64,000 nt of DNA from Isoetes taiwanensis (Eukaryota > Streptophyta > Lycopodiopsida > Isoetales > Isoetaceae), in NCBI GenBank assembly GCA_021234155.1, contig JAJEKV010000026.1, forward strand, positions 3,154,628-3,218,627, read 5' to 3'. Numbering within the stretch: position 1 is the stretch's first letter; the number at the start of each line of letters is the position of its first letter. Both the position numbers and the translations under genes were made by a program. The notes under the pieces are model-generated. The model had not been told where the DNA came from. It saw nothing but the letters and a program-made list of their open reading frames with translations, and ran no database searches. Positions 20,023-29,959 of this stretch are shown here, piece by piece.

Positions 20023-23000
20023 TGGCAGGGAAGAAGGAAGCAAGAGGGCATCAAAGAAACTTCAGAAGCCCAAGCGTCCACACCCTCAGAAGCACACCGC
20101 TGACACAGATGTGCCCGCTATTTATGAGAACTATGGTTCGTGACCAGGGGTGCAGATGGAAAATACAGCACACTGACGTTTTTGTACGTCTGTAAAAGTG
20201 CTGGTAACAAAAGGTACGCCGACTCCGAGTTTGTTAACCTTGGGACAATAAAAGATGTCTCCGAGGTTGCCGGACAAGGAGGTCAGGTGGGGAGGCTATC
20301 CTTCAAGACCTCCCAAGGCTTCATTGTTGTGGACATCGCATTCTTTAAAATTGTCAGTGTGCAACCACCGACACTGTACAAATTCTTTTCACACTACCGG
20401 GACAAAACGGCACTTGTTCATGTATTAGGCGGGGTTTGTTCCAAAGCCAAGCGAGGACTTTCTCGTCCGGTGAGTCCGAAAAATCGATGGAGAAAGATCA
20501 CAATCACCACCTTCTGCTAGTTCTTCAGAGAGGTCATCAGATAAAGGTTTTGAGGAAGAAGAAGAGGAAGAACCCCCTGCGCGGCCAAAGAAACTTAGCA
20601 GGCCAAGACTTACTATAGCTGCTAAAGAACCAAAGAAGCGAAAAGTACAGCAGTTTGAAATCACAGAAGTCCCCGAGGGAAGCACAAAAAAACAAAAGGG
20701 AAAAGGAAAAGCTCCCGGGGTAGTAATAAAAGAAAAGAAAGTTGATAAGACCTCCGAAAGAATGGAGGTAATAAATGCAGAAAAATTTGTACAAGGGGTG
20801 ATCTATCTTCCTGTAACTTGCATGAGGCTGCCCCCAAAGAATGAAGCTGGTGAAAGGCAGCTCGGGTTAAATAAAATATATGCCGACCACTTAAGGAACC
20901 CCGAAGGATAGAATTAGGAGCAATCCTAATGCTCATGTGGCGCCAATAGTTGTCCTTGTTGACGAGGGAGCAATGCAACACCCCCGGGACTATGACAGAG
21001 AAAAAAGCGGACACTTACACTCACTCACGCCTTGGGAGGAAATCATAGCTTCAAGGCAAGAAGGCAGTTGTACAAGGAAAAAAATAACCCCGGTATCTCT
21101 CCGTCCCTGTAATGCTCTCATCGTGGTCTCACCGACGAAGAAAAAAATCGCTGCCAACACACACAATCGCGACAACGAAAACAAGTTAAAGATGAGCTTT
21201 GTCGACAAGATCCGGTTCATGCACAGGGAGTACATGATTTTTAAAGAAAAATATGGAGAAGACTTGAAGAAACCAAATACTCCTTAGAACTCAAGGAAGC
21301 TTCTTGTGGGAGTGTTGCCTCAAATGCGACGAGGCTAACAAACGGCGATCCACATCATACCGCATGACAACCGGTTTCAATTAGCCTTGAGAGACGCGAG
21401 TAAGTTTCTTTTGTATTCGGAATAACTTTCTTGCCCACCGACTGACCTCGTTTATTATGTGCAGATATGGGACCTACAAAATGAGATATTTACCATTTTC
21501 GAGCGTGGTGAATTGAAAAGTAAAGGAAAGGTCTCAGAAAAGAAAAAAGGTTCTGATGTCCCAAAAAAAGAAATGACGATAACAGTGTGGAGAGAAATGC
21601 AGGGCTTCACTGACATGGACATACTAGAAAGGCTACTGCAGAAGGTCGTAGACAAAGAATTTACTCTAGAAGAAATGTCCAAGGAACTGCATAGGTAACA
21701 ACAACAGAACTTTAGTTTTAGGTTTCTTTTCTTAGCACTAAGAGTATTCCAGAATACACTAGAGATCCAGAATACACTACGGATTCTGCGAGTAGTCTAA
21801 AGTGTATTCCAGAATACACATTCCCTTACAAGCCGAAGCCAAAGTGTATTCCGGAATACACTTTGGTTTCCTCTTCTTGGTGTTTTCGTTTTTCGAAAAG
21901 AAGTCTTATTTTGTTTCCTTGTTGTTGACTTCCAGCCAAAAAAACGTTATTACGTGCCAAACGTGTTTAATGGAGTAGCTGAACGTGGACAGCTGGGACA
22001 GGTGCAAAGAGCTCTATCCCATTGCTACATCCGACGAGCGTATTATTCAATACGCTCCAAATTTTGAGGGCTGGGTACGTCGTTTTCCTGTTTTTAGAGT
22101 TTTCCCTTTGTGTTGCATGAAGCTAACTTTAACCATTAACAGAGCAAGAAGAAGAACAAGGACCTGCCAGAAGGTTTTATGCACCTGGTACGAACAGCCA
22201 GAGAAGAGAGGACTCTAGCGGACAGGCGTGTTGTAGATGCTGAGCCGTCCGACTACAAGAGGTTTTCTATGTTCGATCAAAATAATTTTTATTCTATCGT
22301 TCATAGGGACTGCACTAAGTTGCCAGGAAGTATAAAGCCACAAGATTTTACATTGGTTATAGCAGACCTGCCATATGGTTTTAAGTTCGAAGGATAGCCG
22401 CTTCTGACGATCGACCTTTTAAAACTTCGTAATTTAATGCTTTCATCGATGGAATTAAGCGGGTTACCACAAAAAAAACACCGGGCGTCTTGTTGTGTTC
22501 CATTCAAGCATGCGAGCCGCCTTGTGGAAGCTACTTTCAAGAACCACTTCGGTTCCCCTATGCAAGCCGGTTATGAAAACATGGTCTGGTGAGTCCTTAA
22601 ATCAAAAGTGCCGTTCATGTGTTCTTTCTTTCAAGTTTTTATTCATGGTTGCAATTGTAACCCGTCAGGGTCTATTCTGGAATATGTACTTACTATTCGG
22701 AATACGATCTTGCAGTACAAAACTAATATTAACTACCATGGTAGAGGACCGAGGTCGCCGAAAGCAAGGTTGAGTATCTCCATGTAGCTTACCGAGTTTC
22801 GACGGGGAGCGTACCATGGAGCACTTCAACACCGCAACCCTGCCGAATTTTTCAATGATCTAGAGTTCCCAGCCAGTATTACGTAAGCTCCAGGACCCAA
22901 GTGCACAAAGGCGTAATTGTAAATCATTATCGGGGCCACGGTAATCAACCATATTCGACATGTTCTCACGCCCGGAGATTGGGTCCTTGATGCTTTCTCG

Positions 23001-23371
23001 CTCGTACAACAATAGCATGTGCACTTAAAAGGGCGTAATTGTGTTCTTTGTTGACATTGATAAAGAGGTCAGACTTCATCAAGATGAGGTTGTTCCGCTC
23101 TACCAACTCTACCGGATGAAAATCAAGAGTTAGGAGCTAAATCATCATCGATTTTGCCAAGATGACATCCTCTCGAGATCTGACCTCCTTTTACAAGCTC
23201 TCTGGAAGATGAAGCTACCTTTGCAGAGCTCAAAGAAGTAGCTCTAGCTACTATTCCTGAAGAGAGTGTTGACACCAGCAAAGATAAAACAGTGCCAAAG
23301 GAGCAAACTGAAGAGAAAGAAAAAGGTGAGACGAGCAAACCACACACTGAGGACTTCGATTTAGACCTCTG
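20023..23371 (+). pseudogene. beta-class DNA methyltransferase-like gene in the 8.26-kb element
   Basis: Several exons with frameshifts. The first part, after an acceptor at 20,022, has a basic KRASKKLQKPKRPHPQKH stretch, then a domain I do not recognise (YADSEFVNLGTIKDVSEVAG, about 20,210-20,270). Next comes an acidic/basic linker with NLS-like KKRK (about 20,550-20,700), then GVIYLPVTCMRLPPKN (about 20,800). The exon at 22,142-22,396 reads VHRDCTKLPGSIKPQDF, then FTLVIADLPYGFKF, a motif IV (D-x-P-Y, 22,365-22,376). Later come VFHS (about 22,495), GSPMQAGYENMVW (about 22,560) and PGDWVLDAF (22,970-22,998), motif I of the SAM site. It ends with an acidic/Lys-Glu tail. Motif IV before motif I is the beta-class order of N4-cytosine/N6-adenine methyltransferases. 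Frame breaks make this copy non-functional. Confidence 0.75.
21743..21865. repeat. intronic copies of the element palindrome
   Basis: Within the intron of about 21,696-21,936 the core occurs at 21,743-21,756, in half form at about 21,766, at 21,802-21,819, and as a perfect 26-bp palindrome at 21,840-21,865. Other introns of this gene carry it too: 19,961-19,972, 21,413-21,424, 22,673-22,684 and 22,694-22,704. None lies in an exon. Confidence 0.9.
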
Positions 23372-23659
23372 AGTTTTCGTTTGCTATATTATTTATTATT
23401 GGCTGCAAAATACTGCCATACTTACTGTACTGAAAGAAATTAATAAATTTTTTTTTTTACTTTTAACGTATTTTGGATGTCTTCGACTTCTTAGTAATGT
23501 TTCTGGTGTATTAGTGTCTGGAATTCTGCCATTTTCAAGTGCTCTTTTCTACAAATGCGAGATTATCATTTTAAAGGGCCCCAAAATGCATGATATAATA
23601 TTTTGTTCCACTTAAAATCCCAAGCTTCTTTTGAAAATGATCATTTTTTCAATCTTGGT

Positions 23660-23729
23660 GTTTTTTTTAAGGGAATCTTTGAAACGGGAGTGATGCAACA
23701 CTCCCGTTTAATTTGCAATCCTGTTTTAC
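23660..23729 (-). repeat. right terminal inverted repeat with internal hairpin, and TTAC duplication
   Basis: AAGGGAATCTTT (23,669-23,680) is followed by a perfect 11-bp hairpin (AAACGGGAGTG, loop ATGCAA, complement; 23,682-23,709). The repeat ends TTTAATTTGCAATCCTGTT at 23,725. TTAC (23,726-23,729) is the target duplication. The hairpin arm uses the same ACGGGA/TCCCGT bases as the outer repeat. Confidence 0.85.
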
Positions 23730-23864
23730 TCTACCTTTCCAATGCAAGTGAATAATCTGTACTGCATTTGGGGGCTGCATTGTAACCCAGTCACCTGTTG
23801 AAATTATCCCTATTCTCGTCCTAACAGAGTCAATTTCACCAATTCCTTGTACTAGTGCCATTCC

Positions 23865-24479
23865 TGAGGATGCTTGCTATAAAATTCTTATAAAATTCCT
23901 GAAGATGCTTGCTATAAAATTCCTGAAGATTCTTAGACTATAAAATCTGGTGATACTAATTCAAAGACCTCAGGCTATCTAGATTGAATTCTATTGAACT
24001 GCAATTGCATACCTTGCTAGTCCCGTAATCTCAGGGATTCAATTCTCTAAAGATCAGCTATTAACAACAATATTAACAACAACTTCCGGCAATGAAGTGG
24101 TCTGGTTCACGCGGGAGGGAAAAGCCATGGATCGACCGCTGGATGGAAGGGCCTGGTTCACGCGGCAATGAAGTGGTCTGGTTCACGCGATCTACCCGTA
24201 TTCTTACAAGTTTCTATTGCTCCATATAATAAATTACCTAACTTATTAACCCATACCTAATCCGAACCTAAAACAAAACCTGACCCTTTACCAAATTAAA
24301 AGGCCCATTTTTAAGGGCCACCTCCTCTAATGTTTAGAGGCATGCACCTGATACCAAAACATCGCTCGAAGACGAATTCGAGTCCTTTTACGCTGTTAGG
24401 ATATCCATGTGCAATATTAATGACCTAGAGAAGGATAAACAACAAAGTAATGAAATTCCAATCAGATATTACACTTGGT
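23865..24479. other. intron or spacer with small duplications
   Basis: No coding sequence recognised. GATGCTTGCTATAAAATTC-type units repeat at 23,869-23,945. AATGAAGTGGTCTGGTTCAC appears twice (about 24,092 and 24,162), with a third TGGTTCACGCG between. Confidence 0.5.
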
Positions 24480-24735
24480 GAATTGTCTACAAAAGAAAGG
24501 GCTTGCTCTTATTCTTGTAGCATATCTTCAATCATAACAGGAGGTGACTGGGAATAAAATAAACATCAGAATGAGAATGACCAACACCTGTGCCAATCAC
24601 TTTGCAGAGATAATGATACCTGTGTGAGAGGTGCATGCAATCTGTGTCCTGATTTGAGCAATTGCAATTTTCCAGCAGGCCCAACTAAGCCTCTTTGTTT
24701 ACTATCAATTTCATTCTCCCTGCCATTTATTCCTC
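24480..24735 (-). pseudogene. Rab3GAP catalytic-subunit-like exons (relic)
   Basis: The minus-strand exon at plus 24,735-24,620 reads QRGLVGPAGKLQLLKSGHRL, then HAPLTQ, and has a GTATCA donor. The next exon, after an acceptor at plus 24,548, reads SPPVMIEDMLQE and then a stop. From memory of the family, plant and animal Rab3 GTPase-activating protein catalytic subunits contain RG..G..G...LLKS...HAP[FV]TQ..P.MTEDM..E. The match spans the exon junction, which supports the call. Only these two pieces are seen, and an in-frame stop follows. It is unlikely to be part of the interrupted gene further left. Confidence 0.55.
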
Positions 24736-25681
24736 AAGATACAGTACATGAGTGTAAAACAATATGTACCATTTAAGCAACCTAAATGAATGGGAATATG
24801 AAACATGATATTCCACTGTTAAATAACATAAACCAACATACTGGCAATGCAAACTGAGGTGGTCGAAAATTAAAATATTGAACAAAACCTTCAAAGGGAA
24901 ACTTTTAAGAACTGATAGCTATAGAAATCCGCTAAGGAAGAGTTACTTAGCAATCGACATTGATTAAGTGAGAAAAGGAAGACTACATAGAGACTTGTAC
25001 AAATAAAACATGACTCTCCTATGTGAAATCATTACCCATTGGCATCTTCCGAGGTTGCGCACGTAGAGTTCTTATCCTCAATATCATGCATCATTTTCCG
25101 GGAGGTTCACACATACATGTGCGTGGACGAAGAAGGAGTTTTTTTGGAGAAAAAAAAAAGTATGTATACCCGCGGTCACTCCTACGTTTTGGCGCCCAAG
25201 ATGTAAATTTTTTTACAGTTCCGGCAGCATTTCTTGGCAAGGCACATGGGTTAGAAATATGTTTGCAGGCTAGAGTTTTGTTACTGATATCTTGAGATAC
25301 GTTTGAGGGACTTTTTCCATATTTTGCATCCCGATACTGCCGCCACTGCCTATTCTTTGTTACTGCAGAGAAATATCTTGGATATGGCTTCGACCTATAT
25401 CTTGGTTCATGCCTGCCTGAGATACGTTTGAGGGTGCTTGGAGTTCTGGAGGTAGTTTTTATTTTTACTTTTTTGTCCCGTTCCCTTTGTGCCTCATGAT
25501 CTTTACGGTTCTGTTGCAGTACAAGGTTTGAAACTATAGCTCTATTCCAAATATTGGTGGTTCTTTATACAAGACCATGGCAACGAATTTCTGAAACTAG
25601 TTGCAGAATGTGGCTTGCTCTTATGAAGAATGGTGCATGGAAGCTGGCTCCTAACCTTCATTGGACTCATTTCCTTTCATT

Positions 25682-25945
25682 TGCCTTCATCGGCAATGTG
25701 GACTCATTTCCCTTCATCGGCAGCATAGTAACGTAACTGTATAAATGGCAGGGCTCTTTGAGATAGTCAAAGTTGTGCCATCATTATCTGATATTTCTAA
25801 GCACTTCTTAATGCCTTCATCGGCAATGTGAACTCATTTCCCTTCATCGGCAGCATAGTAAGGTAACGTAACTGTATAAATGGCAGAACTCTTTGAGATA
25901 GACAAAGTTGTGCCATCATTATCTGATATTTCCAAGACTTCTTAA
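25682..25945 (+). repeat. 130-bp tandem duplication
   Basis: TGCCTTCATCGGCAATGTG begins copies at 25,682 and 25,812. The copies differ by a few substitutions and a small insertion. Nothing coding is recognised in them. The remaining sequence from 24,740 to 25,680 also shows no supported gene. Confidence 0.85.
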
Positions 25946-26000
25946 GTGTTTAGTCTGTTACTAAAATACTACAGCCATATATTTGACATCAAACTTTCAG

Positions 26001-26246
26001 ATAAGGTGTCTCATAAAGGAGAAGGACTACAATCGAGCATATGTAGAAGAGGTTATTAGTTCATTAGGTCCAGATTTTTTTAAATCAAGGAAAAGTGATG
26101 TTGCAAATTAGACCTTGGGGATACAAGTTGTGTCCTGACATTTGAGTTTTTGGTTGAGGCTATTATTAAGCAAAACACAAGACTGCATGGAGGTTCCAGA
26201 AGCTGACAATGAAAACCCAGTTCTCAAAAAGGAGCAAGATGCACAG
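26001..26246 (+). pseudogene. vacuolar sorting receptor, exons 5' part (relic)
   Basis: After an acceptor (AACTTTCAG) the frame reads IRCLIKEKDYNRAYVEEVIS, then SLG. This matches the VSR/BP-80 segment IRC..KEKKY...CAEEVV.SLG. A second exon at about 26,171-26,246 reads DCMEVPEADNENPVLKKEQD and AQ, then a GTATTT donor, matching C.GDPEAD.ENPVLK.EQDAQ. The equivalent Cys of CAEEVV is replaced by Tyr (AYVEEV). Together with the EGF-like exons at 29,687-29,959 this outlines one VSR locus whose other exons are missing. Confidence 0.8.
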
Positions 26247-26399
26247 GTATTTCCTTTCTGTATATGCAGTGTGATAAAATGCCAAGAAGGCTATATAAGT
26301 CACTATTTCAGAGTAATAGCATTTTTGCCTTTGGGTAAAGCTTGGACATGTTTTAGGAGAAGATGTTACAATTTCGCCCACTTTCTAATCTAAACATAT

Positions 26400-28758
26400 A
26401 TAAGGCAGATTCAATTGTTCTTTGATGTAATATTTCCGTCTCAAACAAAAAACCAGAGAGCACCACGTCTACTTAAAAAATATAGTTAAAAAAAAATAGA
26501 AGATGTGACTGCGTGACGTCATCGTTACTACCATTGCAATCGGATTCGACCGATGCGGGTCCATTGAAAGGTATACTCTTTGTCTTTCTTTTTCAGAATT
26601 CGGCCGGTGGCATATGCCGTTGTAGCAAATCCGCACCCATATTAGCAAGAAATTGTTCGGATGTATGAATTCCTACCCCGCACCCAAAACATTTCGAAAG
26701 CGGTAATAAAAAGGACAGCTTAACCAAGTATAGAGTCCGGCTATGGCAAGTCCGGGAATTTCGGGAGAACCTCTTGCGCCAAAAAAAGCTTTTTGCCCCT
26801 GCGAAAGGTTTTCTACCAAAAGGGGTATGAAAACTCTTTAGCCCTAGGAAAGAGTTTTCCAAGAACGATGGCAAAAACTCCGGCAACAAGATGCTAGAAG
26901 ACGAGGTGCAACTTTGAGCTCGAATTTGATAATGCAGGCACAAGGATCAAAATTAGAAACAGAAACATTGGGGCACTGTATTTTGAGCTCCAATTCTGGG
27001 TAGTTTGGAAGATTACGGATCCACAATTGAGATCGAGATCATAAGCGAGGGTCTTGAAGCTCTTTGAGGTCACCGAGAGCATTTAGAAACCCATCCGATT
27101 CCAAGTTAACAAGATTTTGGGGTTATTTTCCAATGGAAAATCCAGCAGAGCAGAGGAATGTTATACCATATTTTGGCTGTTAGAGATGGCCCATGTCAAT
27201 ATTTCTGCAGTCCCATTGCTTGACAAGTATCAACAAGTATTTTGCAACAACAAATTGGCAAGTATTTGATCTTTTCTCGCCTAATTTTGATCCAAGATTT
27301 GTAAAGAAAATTGAACAACAACCTCGCTTTCTCGATCTTGCATAGGAATCGAAATGGCCAAAAGAAACTATGCGTGGAGACCACATACTCATTCCCCGAA
27401 CTCATTAATCACACCAAAACAAAGCTATGGTGGAAAAGCGGGGGACCCATCTAATCACCGGGAGTTTGTAATTTCCGCAGAGATGAAGCCGACCTGCACT
27501 GCATTTCCACCGGGTCGAAAGTTTTGCGATTGCCCAATTGCTTAAAAATCAAGCGATTAAATGCCACCGAAGTTTGTATCCAATGAAATGCCCGAAAAAG
27601 CTATTGATCATCTCCTCAAACCAAGATGCCATTTGTTCTTTTAGAGATTGACAGGGTATAGCAGCGCATCGGAATTGTCAAGAGCGATTGAAGCAAGAGT
27701 TCTTTGAAATTGAAATCATAGGAGAAATATCCGCTAAAACCTACTACATTTAAAGCTCCGAGTCGAGTCCCGTTGTAAATATAAGCCCACTAGATTACCG
27801 TAAAAATGACACAATAACAACGGCAAAGATGGCCATAGTCACCGTGCTTGAGATGAGAAGAAACAATTGTTCTTTGAAGCCCCATCAACATTAAACTAAA
27901 TTAAGATATTGTGTAACAAACCCTGGCTCCTCTAAGTGTAAAGAAAAATTGAGCTTTGATACAAAAAAAAGCTTTGTTATTTTGTCTATCATAGCTTGGT
28001 TTGTGACCATGGCAAAGGGAACAAAAAGCCAAAACAAGGCTTGGGTCTTTGTTGAACACAACGAACTTCAAGTTAGAAAAGATTATATATGAACTCGATA
28101 TTTGCGACTGAACACAACTATTTTGCCTATAATCTCATTCACGTTGTTGATTGGTGAGTTCGTAAGATGAATATGCGATCAGATAAGAATTGCATACACA
28201 AGTGCAAAGGAATGTCTTAAATATTGACCAAGTGCACTAAATATTGGCCATTGCTAGAACTATGTATTAGAAGAACCATATGTAGTAGAACTATGAGTAT
28301 ATTATGCATATTCTTGCGGATGCGCCTTTTATACACAAGGTGTTCTCAAGAAAGACTTGCCCTCCTGTTTCAACTAGAAAATCACAAAGCAACAATGAGA
28401 AAAAATGGCACGCACGCCAAACCTCCATAGTTTGATATAATCCATTTTCTACATCTCAAAGTTCCACTCCATGAGTTCGTTTGAGTTATCAAGTAAAATT
28501 TTGATTCAATAACTTACATGAAGTCCACTCTAGTGCTTCCAAACAATTTTTGTGAATCTACTATTCTTTGTATAAGTCAAAGCTTCCGTACTACTACTCG
28601 GCAAAACCGGTTAAAATGGCTAGTTAGGAAACTCGCACTAGCTTGGTGCATGAGCGCATCTTTCGGCACTCGGCATCTCGCCTAAAAAGGGAGCTAAAAG
28701 CCGAGCTTTGGAAATGGATGTGAAAGTCTTATTTCCATTTTAAAAAAACTGGCAAATC
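26400..28758. other. no supported gene
   Basis: Both strands have only short frames and none gave a recognisable motif. GC content rises around 26,550-27,550, which may mark an inserted element, but I could not find termini. Confidence 0.4.
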
Positions 28759-28965
28759 TTGGTTTGCCTGTTACATACATTGCTTCTGCTCATTGATCAC
28801 TCTACTGCTCAGTTATCTTATGGGTACTATGACATTAGCTGCCTTGATGCTGAAAAAATAGCCAAATCAGTCCTAGAGCACCATATCATTTCAGGTCTGA
28901 CATCCCCTGCTGCCCTCCTACTTCTAGTCTTTAATGATTGTCAAGTTGGGGTATATACCTTGCAT
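28759..28965 (+). pseudogene. class III peroxidase first exon (relic)
   Basis: A hydrophobic leader (CLLHTLLLLIDHSTA) runs into QLSYGYYDISCLDAEKIAKS, then SPAALLLLVFNDCQV. This is the standard peroxidase N-terminus QLS..FYD.TCP.A..IV and PA.LLRL.FHDCFV. The two catalytic residues of that helix are changed: the distal Arg is Leu and the distal His is Asn. The usual DCFVxGCD continuation is lost, and no downstream exon is seen. It lies between two parts of the VSR relic. Confidence 0.75.
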
Positions 28966-29686
28966 CTCCAAATGTTTATTGTTCCTTTATAGAACAACTT
29001 GATAATGAAGCACTGCTCCATAGCCTGTGGCACAGCCAAAAGATATAAAAATCCACCTTTGCATTTCAAGAACATCTCTCGCACCATTCCAAAGATATAA
29101 AATCCCTTTTGCGTTCCAAGAACATCTTTCACACCATTCCATAGATACACAAACCCCCCTTTGCAGGAGTTAGTCGGGGAAGAGAAATGTTCGCGGTGGC
29201 CTTGGCCGCCGCGATAAATTTCTTGTAAGTATAAATAACAATCAATACAGAGGTTAGCGACATATTTTTGGTTAATATTTTTTTTAGCTAGCTACAATTT
29301 TGTTGTGCTCTTATCAGTGTGGTTCTTTAATTCTAAGGAAAGCTTGACAAAGGAGCAGTGTTAAAAAGACGATCTGCTCAGGATTTGAAGGAACAAGAGA
29401 ACACACAGTTTGCTTAGGTGCAGTTAAATATGATAATAACCTTGCTGGTACTACATCCTTGAAGATGAGGAAAGTAGCATGCATAATACAGAATATATAC
29501 CCATTTTCTCATGGTGTGGAACAGTTGGCATTTTTGCAAAAAATGCAGTCTCTTATGTTAGTTCATCACATTACTATTAAAAGCTTGTGTTTCCATACAT
29601 AGTGCATATCAGAATTGGCAATCATCTTTTTCAGTAATTTTGTTAAAGTCGGATGGTTGATCTATGTCATGAAGCCTTTTCCAGAT

Positions 29687-29959
29687 ATGGAGACAAATGA
29701 ATGTCTCACAAATAATGCAGGTTGTTGGGAAGACATAAAGGCCAATATAACTGCTTACAAGGTAATCAGTTCTTTTGCTGATAGTGGCTTTTCTTGTATA
29801 ATTGTAGTTAATAGGGCTTTACAATGTTGCTCAAGATTCTTAATGGCTAAACTACGTGACAAATCAAACTGCAAACTTGTAGTCAGGTGTGTCAGTGCCC
29901 TTTAGTTGAGGGTGTCCAGTTTTCAGGTGATGGATACACCAAGTGTGAAGGTAAAGCCT
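29687..29959 (+). pseudogene. vacuolar sorting receptor, EGF-like exons (relic)
   Basis: The exon at 29,687-29,761 follows the acceptor CCTTTTCCAG. It reads DMETNECLTNNAGCWEDIKA, then NITAYK, and a GTAATC donor. The exon at 29,886-29,959, after GTAGTCAG, reads VCQCPLVEGVQFSGDGYTKC and E, with donor GTAAAG. These are the Cys-rich EGF-like repeats of VSR/BP-80 cargo receptors (family text: IETNECL..NGGCW.D..ANITACKDTFRGRVC.CP...GV.F.GDGY..C). One conserved Cys (ACK) is Tyr here, as at the earlier exon. The transmembrane and cytosolic end is not found. Confidence 0.85.

Larger units (their letters stand above)
15471..23725. mobile_element. 8,255-bp TIR transposon with DUF7869-like and DNA-methyltransferase-like genes
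   Basis: Both ends carry AACA-[AG]-GATTGC-nn-ATTAAACGGGA facing outward. A second shared block, AAAGATTCCCTT, lies further in (15,532-15,543 on the left; its complement at 23,668-23,680 on the right). The element is flanked by TTAC at 15,467-15,470 and 23,726-23,729. Deleting it with one TTAC rejoins an open host exon in frame, which fixes the boundaries to the base. Inside, a DUF7869-like gene reads left (18,331-15,860) and a methyltransferase-like gene reads right (20,023-23,371). A palindrome array (19,455-19,771) lies in the divergent middle. The 4-bp target duplication fits several DNA-transposon superfamilies (Sola is one); I cannot assign one. Both genes are damaged. Confidence 0.9.
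14442..23863 (-). pseudogene. unrecognised gene interrupted by the 8.26-kb element
   Basis: Exons read from right to left. One starts after an acceptor at plus 23,864 and runs to 23,726, and is then split by the element (15,471-23,725). It continues from 15,470 to about 15,243. The next covers about 15,243-14,867, and a last exon 14,769-14,442. The intron 14,866-14,770 has a GTACGC donor and a CACAG acceptor and preserves the frame. Removing the element plus one TTAC joins LHWKGRV to TAFRVNQSGK in frame. Conserved-looking text includes TRIGIISTGDWVTMQPPN, ATKVQHGRFPHSIFP, YHEYLVPKHSEQYGVVRP and FCLNGRVIRGRRELTV. One frame change near 15,243 may be a missed intron or damage. I do not recognise the family. 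Confidence 0.7.

Noticed and set aside
24340-24365. Minus-strand TTGGTATCAGGTGCATG, similar to an initiator-Met tRNA primer-binding site of Copia elements
   Set aside because: Only nine bases match the tRNA 3' end, and no LTR end precedes it.
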